Shown here: piece after piece, positions 56,228 through 64,000 of the stretch
How the letters are laid out: each line of letters begins with the position of its first letter
Numbering within the stretch: position 1 is the first letter of the stretch
Assembly (NCBI RefSeq): GCF_008806755.1
Contig: NZ_WAAU01000013.1
Span: 1-64,000, forward strand
Direction of reading: 5' to 3'
From: Tenacibaculum aiptasiae
GTDB lineage: Bacteria; Bacteroidota; Bacteroidia; Flavobacteriales; Flavobacteriaceae
Length of the DNA: 64,000 bases
Notes under the pieces: generated by a model
Seen by the model: only the letters and a program-made list of their open reading frames with translations
Database searches by the model: none
Told to the model about the DNA's origin: nothing
Program-made: the position numbers and the translations under genes

Positions 56228-56477
56228 TAGAAAAAGGCATTAAAATCTCTAGAAAGGACATTCAAGAGTTAAAGTTAAAAAATTTAATAATCATGTTTTT
56301 GAATACAGAGTAGAGAATAAAAAATTGGTAATGTATCAGAATGGCAAAAAAAGGTGTTTTAAAAGCTGAAACTGAAAATACTTTTTTTGAGAACCTGAAG
56401 AAGAAGATTATTTTGAATTTAGAAAAATAAATGATGGTTATAAACTAATTTTCCACTATAGGAAAATAGAGATATAA
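56228..56477 (+). pseudogene. Decayed gene remnant
   Basis: Fragments in several frames: VEKGIKISRKDIQELK, then (shifted) NNHVFEYRVENKKLVMYQNG, then EDYFEFRKINDGYKLIFHYR. They have the composition of real protein but are broken by stops. Family not recognised; part of the degraded island. Confidence 0.4.
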
Positions 56478-56539
56478 GGGGAAAAGAAGAAGAGTAATTA
56501 TACAATGATTAGAAATTAATATTATAAAATAATTAGAAG

Positions 56540-56582
56540 AGCCTTACTGGAAACAGTAAGGCTTTTTTGTTTTCTAGAGTTT
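56540..56582 (+). repeat. Right copy of the 43-bp direct repeat; terminator
   Basis: Stem AGCCTTACTG-GAAA-CAGTAAGGCT, then a T-tract and TTTTCTAGAGTTT. It differs from the left copy at only two bases, and these two form a compensatory pair (A-T versus G-C) closing the same GAAA tetraloop. Marks the right edge of the island. Confidence 0.65.
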
Positions 56583-56741
56583 CAAAAGTTTAATAAAAAT
56601 AGAGTATTTACCATAGAAATACTTTTAATGGTAAAAGAATGAAAATCTGTTTAAAACTCTACAACAAGAATAGTTAAATATTCTCCTTTTTTAACACGAC
56701 ATTTTTTATGTTAAAATTTAATGTTTAATTACTGGAAAGAA

Positions 56742-56749
56742 TATTTTTG
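56742..56749 (+). promoter_or_regulatory. Candidate promoter for 56782 gene
   Basis: TATTTTTG followed by TTTGCACC, 32 nt before the ATG; the -33 element is weak. Confidence 0.45.
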
Positions 56750-56781
56750 TTTGCACCTTAACCAACCTCTAATAAATTATT

Positions 56782-57396
56782 ATGAAAAAAAGTAAAAAGT
56801 ACAAAAAACGCTTTGATGCCAATTTAATTATAGCATTTGGAGTATTGTTAGCTAGTATTGGTGCGCTTATGATTTCTACAAGACAAGCTTCTATTATGAA
56901 TGAGCAAACCAAGATTTTTTTAGAGCAATCTAAATCTAGTGCCTGGCCAAGTTTGAGTATTGGTATGAGTCGTAGTTTTGATAATGATACTTTAAATAAA
57001 TACTCACTTATAATTTCTAATAGAGGTATTGGTCCTGCCATTGTAACAGAAACTAAAATTACTTTTGATGGAAAGCCTATATCAAATTGGGAAGAGTTTT
57101 ATAAAGTAGCTAAAATTCCAGATACTATTGTAAAACGACACGGAAACGATATTCTTTTAAATAGAGTTATTAAACCAGGTGAAGATTTTTTATTAATAGA
57201 TTGGTCTTTAAATCCGTTATTGATGAATTATATTTATAAATATTCCGACAAAATTTCTATACGTATCTGTTATAAGTCTGTATTCGGAGATTATTGGGAA
57301 GTAGTTAGAAAAGGATTTAAAAATAATTTAGAAAAAAGCATAACTACAGAAGTTTCTAATTATAAAGCTTCTGAAGATATTCTGTTTTTAGAATAA
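56782..57396 (+). CDS. One-TM hypothetical protein
   Basis: 204 aa. MKKSKKYKKRFDANLIIAFG is a very basic start followed by one membrane helix (about 14-32, LIIAFGVLLASIGALMI), so the bulk is probably extracytoplasmic or membrane-anchored. The rest looks like a beta-sandwich (LSIGMSRSFDNDTLNKYSLI, ISNRGIGPAIVTETKITFDG, NRVIKPGEDFLLIDWSL). No family recognised with confidence. It lies 36 bp before the S41 peptidase and may be co-transcribed. Confidence 0.65.
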   Translation: MKKSKKYKKRFDANLIIAFGVLLASIGALMISTRQASIMNEQTKIFLEQSKSSAWPSLSIGMSRSFDNDTLNKYSLIISNRGIGPAIVTETKITFDGKPISNWEEFYKVAKIPDTIVKRHGNDILLNRVIKPGEDFLLIDWSLNPLLMNYIYKYSDKISIRICYKSVFGDYWEVVRKGFKNNLEKSITTEVSNYKASEDILFLE

Positions 57397-57432
57397 GATA
57401 TAAACACAACATTACATACAATTTAAAACAAC

Positions 57433-58884
57433 ATGATGAAACAGTACTTCTTTTTTATACTATTTATAACAACTTTCAATGTATTTTCTCAAAAGTGTGA
57501 TTGTACAGCTAATTTTAAGTGGGTGCAAAAGACTATAGAAGAAAATGATGCAGGTTTTGCTTTTGCAATCAATAATAAAGGAAAAGAGGCTTATAATAAC
57601 CATACCGTTATTTATAAAAAGAAAGTTGCAACAATAAAAACATTAGATGCTTGTACACAAGCAATTTCTGAATGGTTAACTTTTTTACGGTCTGGACATC
57701 TAGGTATTCGTAGTATACAAACTCCAACCAATAGCTCAAAAAAGAAACAAAGTAATGCAGAAATTAAAGCAAGTTTTAAAGATTGGGAAAAACGAACTAT
57801 CGATTTAGAAGCATTTAAAAAATACCTTTCAACGAAAAAAAATCACGATTTTGAAGGTATTTGGGTTTCTTCTCCTTATACAATTGGAATTAAAAAAGAA
57901 GGAGATAATTATGTTGGATTTATTATTGAAGCAGATGGAGTTTATTGGAATAAAGGACAAGTTAAGTTAAAAATAGACGCCCAAGGAGCCGCTAAATTCT
58001 ATTTACGTGATCATTCTAAAGTTGACTTTAAAAAAGCTACTTTATTTGATTCCAACTTTATAGAAATGGGATATATTAACTTAGAACGTAGCTATCCAAT
58101 ACTTAAGAAAAATAAAAAAATGTCTAATTATATTAAGGCAATTTCGGCAAATGCCCCTTATTTTGAACGTATAAATAACACAACTGTGCTTTTACGAATT
58201 CCAAGTTTTAGAGGTTCTGAAAAGAAAAAAATAGATGCTGTAATTAAAGATAATAAAGCTACAATATTAAGTACTGAAAATTTAATTATAGATATTAGAA
58301 ACAATGGAGGTGGAAGTGATTCTAGTTTTGATGAATTATTACCTATTTTATATACAAATCCGATTCGTACAGTAGGAGTTCAATACTTGTCTACGCCTCT
58401 TAATAATCAGAGAATGTTAGATTTTATTAATAATGAAGATTATGGGTTTGACGAAAAAGGTAAAAAATGGGCAAAAGAATCATACGATACGCTTTCGAAG
58501 CATATTGGTGAATTCGTTATGCTAAAAAAAGATCCTGTATCTGTTACTTCTCTTGATACTATCCATGAGTACCCTAAAAATATTGGTATTGTAATAAATA
58601 AAGGGAATGGAAGTACTGCTGAACAGTTTTTATTAGCAGCAAAACAAAGTAAGAAAGTAAAATTATTTGGAGCAACTACCGTTGGAGTTTTAGATATTTC
58701 AAACATGTATTTTGTAAACTCTCCTTGTAATAATCTTAAATTAGGATATAGTTTAACGAAAAGTTTACGTATTCCTGAAATGACAATTGATAACAAAGGT
58801 ATTCAACCAGACTATTATATAAGTAAAGATATTCCTAAACAAGATTGGATTGAATTTGTTACTGAAATTTTGAATTATAAATAA
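57433..58884 (+). CDS. S41-family peptidase, exported
   Basis: 483 aa with signal peptide MMKQYFFFILFITTFNVFS. The C-terminal half is the S41 (tail-specific protease/TSPc) domain: LLRIPSFRGSEKKKID, NLIIDIRNNGGGSDSSFDEL, GIVINKGNGSTAEQFLLAAK (catalytic Ser in GNGSTAEQ), VKLFGATTVGVLDIS and TIDNKGIQPDYYIS. There is no evident PDZ domain; the N-terminal part instead has a beta region (FEGIWVSSPYTIGIKKEGDN). It probably degrades proteins in the periplasm or at the surface. Terminator follows at 58921. Confidence 0.88.
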   Translation: MMKQYFFFILFITTFNVFSQKCDCTANFKWVQKTIEENDAGFAFAINNKGKEAYNNHTVIYKKKVATIKTLDACTQAISEWLTFLRSGHLGIRSIQTPTNSSKKKQSNAEIKASFKDWEKRTIDLEAFKKYLSTKKNHDFEGIWVSSPYTIGIKKEGDNYVGFIIEADGVYWNKGQVKLKIDAQGAAKFYLRDHSKVDFKKATLFDSNFIEMGYINLERSYPILKKNKKMSNYIKAISANAPYFERINNTTVLLRIPSFRGSEKKKIDAVIKDNKATILSTENLIIDIRNNGGGSDSSFDELLPILYTNPIRTVGVQYLSTPLNNQRMLDFINNEDYGFDEKGKKWAKESYDTLSKHIGEFVMLKKDPVSVTSLDTIHEYPKNIGIVINKGNGSTAEQFLLAAKQSKKVKLFGATTVGVLDISNMYFVNSPCNNLKLGYSLTKSLRIPEMTIDNKGIQPDYYISKDIPKQDWIEFVTEILNYK

Positions 58885-58920
58885 GTAGATTTTTCATTAG
58901 ACTTAATTGATTACAGAAAA

Positions 58921-58944
58921 AGCCTTACTATTTTTAGTAAGGCT
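58921..58944. terminator. Terminator between convergent genes
   Basis: Stem AGCCTTACTA-TTTT-TAGTAAGGCT with T residues on the left side of the minus strand. Same 10-bp stem as the island repeat but a different loop and flanks. It can serve both the S41 gene and the convergent transporter gene. Confidence 0.75.
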
Positions 58945-58983
58945 TATTAATTTTAAAGGGATTTTTATAAAGAATTTAAAAAA

Positions 58984-60318
58984 TTAATTCAATTTTTTGA
59001 ACATTAACTCATAACGTATAAAAAAGAAGAGAAACAATATTTCAAAGATGAGTCCTAAGTTTAAAGCTATAGCCAAGGATATTAAGCCTGAAAAATTCAT
59101 TTTAATTAAACCATAAGCAACGATTACTAACAATATATGAGAAGGAATAGCAGCTATTCCAATAGCTCTTGTTTTTTGCCTAATAATTAATTCTCCTTGT
59201 AATATGTTTTGAAATGTCGTTAGGGCAGGAAAAAGTAGAAAATAACTCAAGCAGTTTAAAATTAAATCATTATAATTAACAAGTTTGCCCATTGAAATAT
59301 ATATAATACTGTTTCCCAATGGAGTTATGATTAAGAATAAAAATAAAATTGTAAAAGCGATACCAACCGTAATGCAAAAGTTCCTAATTGCTTCAAAAGA
59401 AAAATCTTCTTTATTAGAAATATATACTTGCTGAACCATTCTTGTTCCATTAGAAACAATTAATACAATCCCCCATATGATTGGCCAAAGTATAAGCGAA
59501 ATTTTAGAGTCAATAGCAAAACTAAGAAGAAAGACTAAAAGAGTTCTAGTTCCCCAAATTATTACCATAGAATAACCTAACGGGAAATAATAGCTAAATA
59601 GTTCTTTGTAAGTTTTTGGTAAAGATTCAACTTTTTGACTCTCTATATTATTAAAATCAAATAGTTTAAGACTAAAGTAGGTAACATAAACAGCCTCTAC
59701 AAATAGACCTCCAAGTAAAGAACTTATAGCACAAGTTAAACCAGACCAATCTAATTGTAAACCTAAAATGGGAATTCCAATCACAAAAAATAATCTTACT
59801 AAAGAAGCTTGTGCTACAACATTATTTTTTTTTTGCTGAATAAGTATACCCTGAAAATATCTTCTCCAACCGATGATAAATGGAAATAAAAATATAAAAT
59901 AAATAATTCTTCTAGTTGTTTCTGATACTTCAATGCTTAAACTAAAAATTTTCTTCCCCAAAAATTCAAAAACACTAGGTATAGAAAAACACAAAAATAG
60001 ACCAGCTAACAAAAGAGAAAAAACAAGAGTAAACCGTAAGAATTTCTTAGAACTTTCTTTGTTTTGAGCTAAAGCATTTGAAGCATGAAGAACCATAATT
60101 ATTGGAGCTTCAAAGAAGTTTGCTAAACTTTTAGCGATTCCAAAAGAAGCCAAGTTTAATTCACCATTAGGCAAAGAGGCAATGGCATAATTCCTTACAG
60201 GTTCACCTAAAGCCATTGCCATATCTGTTAAACTTAATGGAATAAACTGCTTCCAGAGTTTGATTATTTGATTAAATCTCATGTAATTTTTAGATTTAAG
60301 ATCTTTTATGTTCAACAA
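58984..60318 (-). CDS. ANKH-like MOP-superfamily transporter
   Basis: 444 aa with about 12 membrane helices. The N-terminal stretch QFIPLSLTDMAMALGEPVRN, then ASFGIAKSLANFFEAPIIMV, closely parallels the start of vertebrate ANKH (progressive ankylosis), which exports pyrophosphate or ATP/citrate. FLFPFIIGWRRYFQGILIQQ is a second shared style of loop. The fold is that of MATE/flippase proteins. Start could instead be the ATG at 60282 (MRFNQIIKLWKQFIPLS), which removes the 23-bp overlap with the upstream gene. It lies directly downstream of an SbnA-like synthase, suggesting export of its product; that is inference. Confidence 0.72.
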   Translation of the reverse strand: MLNIKDLKSKNYMRFNQIIKLWKQFIPLSLTDMAMALGEPVRNYAIASLPNGELNLASFGIAKSLANFFEAPIIMVLHASNALAQNKESSKKFLRFTLVFSLLLAGLFLCFSIPSVFEFLGKKIFSLSIEVSETTRRIIYFIFLFPFIIGWRRYFQGILIQQKKNNVVAQASLVRLFFVIGIPILGLQLDWSGLTCAISSLLGGLFVEAVYVTYFSLKLFDFNNIESQKVESLPKTYKELFSYYFPLGYSMVIIWGTRTLLVFLLSFAIDSKISLILWPIIWGIVLIVSNGTRMVQQVYISNKEDFSFEAIRNFCITVGIAFTILFLFLIITPLGNSIIYISMGKLVNYNDLILNCLSYFLLFPALTTFQNILQGELIIRQKTRAIGIAAIPSHILLVIVAYGLIKMNFSGLISLAIALNLGLIFEILFLFFFIRYELMFKKLN

Positions 60319-61300
60319 CAGTGTCTATTTTATGAAAGCATTGATCTTCATTAAAAATTTGCAAGTCATTTTCTTTTAACCATTGTTCGTCATAAAAAGT
60401 ATCTAAATACCTAAAACCAGAATCAGCGCTAATCATACAAACATTCTTTATGTTTTTTTCTGTCTTTAAGGCTTTTAAAGTAGCAGCAATAACAGTTCCA
60501 GAAGAAGCGCCCAATAAAAGACCTTCCTTTTTTGCTAGATAATAACAAAAAGAAAAACTCAATTCATCATCAACACAAAAAGCTCTATCAACTAAATCCC
60601 AATTAAAAGCAGGGGGAGTAAAAGATAAACCTAAACCTGTCATTTTATAGGGGTGTCTATCTTTTGTAAAAATTCGAGAACCTTTAACATCAACACCCCA
60701 AATTTTTGTTTTAGGATAATTTTCTCTAAAATATCTAGAAATTCCAGCTAATTGACCAGCAGTAGATACACCTACAACAATTACATCAGGAGCACCTTTA
60801 TATTCTTTCTCAATCTCTGATGCAGTTAAACGATAATGTACCTCAGAGGTCATGGGGTTTAAATGCTGACAAGCATACCAACTACCTGGTATTTTTTCTT
60901 GAATTTTTTGAGCATAGGCCATTCTTGCTTTTTGCATAGAGCCCGCTTCATCACAATGTTCTTCTCCAATTTCTAAAACATCAGCACCATAGGTTTCTAG
61001 TATTTTTTTCATGCTACGAGAAGTTTTTTTATCGATAACTATTTTTACAGGATGCCCAAGTTGCCTTCCTATCACAGTAAGTGCTATTCCAAAGTTTCCA
61101 GAACTAGATTCTATAATTGTGCCTCCTTCAGCTAACAAACCTTCCTCTTTGGCCTTAAGAATAAAATACAAAGCGTTTTTATCTTTAATACTTCCAGTAA
61201 TACTATATTGTTCTAGTTTAAAATCTAAATTTATATTCTCAAACTTTTTTAACCTTACAAAAGTAGAGTTCTCAACTAAGTCTAAAATTGAATTTTTCAT
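60296..61300 (-). CDS. SbnA-like PLP-dependent synthase (cysteine synthase fold)
   Basis: 334 aa. PLP Lys39 in SITGSIKDKNALYFILKAKE; substrate loop SSSGNFGIAL at about 65-74; phosphate-binding GVSTAGQLAG. The arrangement WGVDVKGSRIF and ADSGFRYLDTFYDEQWL is much closer to staphyloferrin SbnA than to CysK/CysM, as recalled. SbnA joins O-phospho-L-serine and L-glutamate to make ACEGA, the precursor of 2,3-diaminopropionate. No SbnB-like dehydrogenase is nearby, so the product may be an ACEGA-like amino acid or another beta-substituted alanine. It overlaps the transporter gene by 23 bp. Confidence 0.8.
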   Translation of the reverse strand: MKNSILDLVENSTFVRLKKFENINLDFKLEQYSITGSIKDKNALYFILKAKEEGLLAEGGTIIESSSGNFGIALTVIGRQLGHPVKIVIDKKTSRSMKKILETYGADVLEIGEEHCDEAGSMQKARMAYAQKIQEKIPGSWYACQHLNPMTSEVHYRLTASEIEKEYKGAPDVIVVGVSTAGQLAGISRYFRENYPKTKIWGVDVKGSRIFTKDRHPYKMTGLGLSFTPPAFNWDLVDRAFCVDDELSFSFCYYLAKKEGLLLGASSGTVIAATLKALKTEKNIKNVCMISADSGFRYLDTFYDEQWLKENDLQIFNEDQCFHKIDTVVEHKRS

Positions 61301-61424
61301 ATTATATTCTTCATAAAAAAATTAATCTGACTCAAAAATATCAACACAGTTTTCTATCAAAAAAGTAATTCAATTAAGCTACAAAACATTAAATAAAATG
61401 AAGGGAAAACAATTAATAGTTAAA

Positions 61425-61455
61425 AAAAATGATTCATTGAAAATGAATCATTTTT
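61425..61455 (-). terminator. Terminator of the two-component operon
   Basis: A 14-bp stem (AAAAATGATTCATT / AATGAATCATTTTT) with a GAA loop and a T-tract leftward; 37 nt past the response-regulator stop. Confidence 0.85.
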
Positions 61456-61491
61456 ATTTAAATAGAATAAGATTAATAGAGAATTTGTAAT

Positions 61492-62181
61492 CTACCATTT
61501 ATCTATAAAATCAACTTTATAGCTTTCACCTAAAGGCAATCTATTATCATCAAGAACTATAGAATTACCTTCAATAAATTTTATATAAATAGAATTTACA
61601 ATATAAGAACGATGAATTCTATAAAAATGAGAGTTAGGAAGTATATTTTCTACAGATTTCATAGTACCATAAACCATTAATTTACCAACAGACTTGGTAT
61701 GATACATTACATACTCATGATGTGATTGAATATATATAATATCTTCAAAATTTACTTTATAAATCTTTTTACTGGATTTTAATTGAATACTGCCAGTTAA
61801 TTCTTTGTTACTGTTTATATTCGATTTAAGAAACGTTTGTTTTACTTTATTAATGGCTCTTAAAAATCGATAAAACTCAATAGGTTTCAATAAATAATCA
61901 GATGCATCTAACTCGAAACCATCTAAAGCATATTCTCTATAAGCAGTTGTAAAAATAACTTTAGGTTGTTTTTTTAGAGATTTTAAAAAATCAATTCCAG
62001 AAATATCAGGCATATTAATATCTAATAAAAGAATATCAATATCTTCATTTTCTATAATAGAAATACATTTTAAAGGAGACTTGAAAGAACCAACAACTTC
62101 TAAATCATCAATTTTAGCACAATATTTTTCTAATAAATCACGAGCAGGCTCTTCATCATCTATAATAATACATTTATACAT
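61492..62181 (-). CDS. LytTR-family response regulator
   Basis: 229 aa. Receiver domain: MYKCIIIDDEEPARDLLEKY, DILLLDINMPDISGIDFLKS (phospho-Asp), VIFTTAYREYALDGFELDAS and DYLLKP. LytTR DNA-binding domain: IIYIQSHHEYVMYHT, VYGTMKSVENILPNSHFYRI and HRSYIVN. Paired with the histidine kinase 2 bp upstream. Its targets are unknown; the direct-repeat LytTR sites were not identified here. Confidence 0.93.
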   Translation of the reverse strand: MYKCIIIDDEEPARDLLEKYCAKIDDLEVVGSFKSPLKCISIIENEDIDILLLDINMPDISGIDFLKSLKKQPKVIFTTAYREYALDGFELDASDYLLKPIEFYRFLRAINKVKQTFLKSNINSNKELTGSIQLKSSKKIYKVNFEDIIYIQSHHEYVMYHTKSVGKLMVYGTMKSVENILPNSHFYRIHRSYIVNSIYIKFIEGNSIVLDDNRLPLGESYKVDFIDKW

Positions 62182-62183
62182 CT

Positions 62184-63194
62184 TTATAAGGTAATTTTTA
62201 AAGAAACAATAAAATCGTTTTCATGATTAGTAATTTCTAATTGATGTTTATTATTAGGATATAATAATTCTAATCTTCGGGTAACATTTTTTATACCAAT
62301 ACCTCCAGTTTTATCTACATTTTTTTTGGAAACAAAAGAGTTACTACAGTTAAAAATGATTTGATTAGTAACAGATTTTAATTCAATTTTAATATAAGCA
62401 TTACTTTCTGTATCTTCAATATTACCGTGCTTAAAAGCATTTTCAATAAACGGTATCAATAACATAGGAGCTATCTTCTGGCTTAAATTCGATTGAGAAT
62501 AATTAAATGAGATATCAGAAATATTTTTGTCTTTAAGTTTAAATAAATCTATAAAATTATTAATATAAGTAATTTCATCATTTAAAGTTACAGTCCCTTC
62601 TTTTTCACCATATAAAGAATAATCCAACATTCTTGATAATTGCATTATAGCCTTTGAAGCTCTTGGAGCTTTATCAAACGTTAAAGAATAAATATTATTG
62701 AGAGTATTAAATAAAAAATGAGGATTAGTTTGTTGTATTAAAAAGCTTTTTTCTGCAGTAACAATTGCTAGTTCCTTTTCTTCTTGCTGTTTACGTTTTA
62801 AGAAAGTATATAAAAAGAAACTAACAAAAATGATTAATATAATAGGCATAGCATTCATAACAATAATTTCTAAATTGTCTAGAACCATATCACCATGAGG
62901 AAATTCTTCTTCATGTTCTATATGTTGAGGAGTTAATTTAGTAATAAAAAAAGAGATAATTATTCCTGTAAAAACAAGAACTAGATTTGTTAGTATGTAC
63001 AGAGCGTATTTTTTTAATTCATAAAATCTTGGTAGAATCCATTTAAAGTTTAAGTAAAAGACAATAGTTTGAGAAATTATAATTGTAGATGTCTTTATTA
63101 TTGATGTTTTTCTATCCGTAACTAAATTGAATATTACAAATAAAAACACAGCATATAAGCTCCAAAAAACCAAGTGTTTAAAGTTGTTACGCAT
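62184..63194 (-). CDS. Sensor histidine kinase, LytS/YehU type
   Basis: 336 aa. Four N-terminal membrane helices (about 8-130). The His_kinase domain has QQTNPHFLFNTLNNIYSLTF (phospho-His) followed by a GHKL ATPase with PMLLIPFIENAFKHGNIED and GGIGIKNVTRRLELLYPNNK. It phosphorylates the LytTR regulator encoded 2 bp downstream. The signal is unknown. Adjacent, but on a separate transcript, to the SbnA-like/ANKH-like pair. Confidence 0.93.
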   Translation of the reverse strand: MRNNFKHLVFWSLYAVFLFVIFNLVTDRKTSIIKTSTIIISQTIVFYLNFKWILPRFYELKKYALYILTNLVLVFTGIIISFFITKLTPQHIEHEEEFPHGDMVLDNLEIIVMNAMPIILIIFVSFFLYTFLKRKQQEEKELAIVTAEKSFLIQQTNPHFLFNTLNNIYSLTFDKAPRASKAIMQLSRMLDYSLYGEKEGTVTLNDEITYINNFIDLFKLKDKNISDISFNYSQSNLSQKIAPMLLIPFIENAFKHGNIEDTESNAYIKIELKSVTNQIIFNCSNSFVSKKNVDKTGGIGIKNVTRRLELLYPNNKHQLEITNHENDFIVSLKITL

Positions 63195-63555
63195 TATACA
63201 AAAATACCAAATAAGGATTGTTTTTTAATATATATTCAATAAAACACGAAATATCAGGTATGAACAGAGTAATTATTCAATAAAAAGCTTTATTAATTAT
63301 AAAATTAAGGAGATTTTAAATCATTCATAGTTAAATAAGGGGATCTATTTTTTTCAATTAATTGCTAATTTTTAGTGTATTACCATTTGTTTATTTAAAT
63401 AAAATAGAAAAAAAACATATAATCTTGTTTTTTAGAATTTTACTTAAATATTGTTGACTCCATTGAATAAGTTTTAACAGTCTTTTAATCGTTTTTACAT
63501 TCGTTGACAAGAGTATTAGAAAGTAAGAATTAGTTTAAAAACAATGTTTTAGTTT
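63195..63555. other. 361-bp divergent intergenic region
   Basis: Between the leftward kinase and the rightward last gene. AT-rich, with no ORF or strong hairpin. No clear TAnnTTTG match for either gene, so I cannot place their promoters. Confidence 0.45.
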
Positions 63556-64000
63556 ATGAAAACCAAATTTCAAAAAATAATAATAGTATTACTGCTAATA
63601 AATATAACACAGGTTTGTAGTCAAGAATATGTTTATGATATAAAAATCTTTGGAAAAAAAATAGGTACAGTAATAACAAATAGGATCCAAGAAGATGGAA
63701 AAACTATTTATAAAACAAGTTCATTTTCCTCAATACGTTTCTTTGGGAAAAAAGAAATAACAACGTATATAGAAACAGTTTACAAAAACAATATTTTACA
63801 AAGCAGTTTTTATGAAGTTAAAAAGAATAAAAAAATAAGAGAAAAAGCAATTTTAAAATACAGAAAGAACAAGTATCATATAATAACCAATGGAAAAGAA
63901 ATTTATCATGATAAACCTATATTTAAGAGTACAGTAATGTTAACTCATAATAAGCCAAAAAATAAAGAGGTGGTATTTGAAGAGGTAAAAGGATTTTACA
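63556..64000 (+). CDS. DUF6134-like exported protein, 5' part only
   Basis: 148 codons visible, cut by the window end. Start ATG at 63556; signal peptide MKTKFQKIIIVLLLINITQV. Then YVYDIKIFGKKIGTVITNRI, SSFSSIRFFGKKEITTYIET, VYKNNILQSSFYEVKKNKKI and a KNKYHIITNGKEIYHDKPIF strand, the pattern of the flavobacterial DUF6134 family of periplasmic proteins. Function unknown. Divergent from the histidine kinase. Confidence 0.75.
   Translation, partial: MKTKFQKIIIVLLLINITQVCSQEYVYDIKIFGKKIGTVITNRIQEDGKTIYKTSSFSSIRFFGKKEITTYIETVYKNNILQSSFYEVKKNKKIREKAILKYRKNKYHIITNGKEIYHDKPIFKSTVMLTHNKPKNKEVVFEEVKGFY

Noticed and set aside
58921..58944. Third att site
   Set aside because: Only the stem is shared; loop and flanks differ from the 43-bp repeats.

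Overview
This window reads as chromosome from a marine-type member of the Flavobacteriaceae (Bacteroidota). It is very AT-rich. Promoters follow the Bacteroidota pattern (TAnnTTTG near -7, TTG near -33) and classical Shine-Dalgarno sites are scarce. It has a C-terminal sorting domain of the type IX secretion system (type B), a TonB receptor paired with a DUF4249 lipoprotein, a monomeric NADP isocitrate dehydrogenase, and a fused hemC-hemD gene beside an AraC-type regulator and hemA. The genus cannot be fixed; Tenacibaculum or Polaribacter relatives would fit.

Layout. 1-7.0 kb: two tandem paralogous secreted proteins (one cut by the window edge), then a five-gene operon of secreted, modular proteins that resemble adhesins or tail fibres. 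7.1-12.6 kb: an ATP-grasp enzyme, a small membrane protein, murQ, icd and rplS. 13.1-17.4 kb: a PAP2 phosphatase and two family 39 glycosyltransferases lying between rplS and trmD. 17.5-29.8 kb: RluA-type pseudouridine synthase, gamma-glutamyltransferase, AcpH-like protein, a four-gene TonB receptor operon, pepD and recR. 29.8-35.7 kb: an accessory stretch with a divergent HxlR regulator/SnoaL lipoprotein pair, a leucine-rich-repeat protein, orphan genes, a small peptide with a double-glycine leader, and a possible non-coding transcript. 35.8-47.6 kb: glutaminase and a nearly complete haem cluster. hemJ-hemH-rRNA/tRNA methylase-araC runs leftward and hemA-hemCD-hemB-hemL-hemE rightward; no coproporphyrinogen oxidase gene is present here. 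47.7-52.2 kb: NlpC/P60 peptidase, thiolase, PgpH-like HD phosphohydrolase, and a tRNA operon (Ser, Pro, Arg).

52.2-56.6 kb is a degraded island just downstream of tRNA-Arg. It is bounded by a 43-bp direct repeat (41/43 identical) and holds a truncated tyrosine recombinase, an AraC regulator, an Old Yellow Enzyme, a VOC-SnoaL fusion and gene remnants. 56.8-58.9 kb: a one-TM protein and an S41 peptidase. 59.0-61.3 kb: the most unusual pair, an SbnA-like PLP synthase next to a transporter resembling eukaryotic ANKH; I read it as a candidate make-and-export unit for a small metabolite. 61.5-64 kb: a LytS/LytTR-type two-component system and the start of a DUF6134-like gene.

Functions come from reading translated sequence and recalled families; no database search was run.
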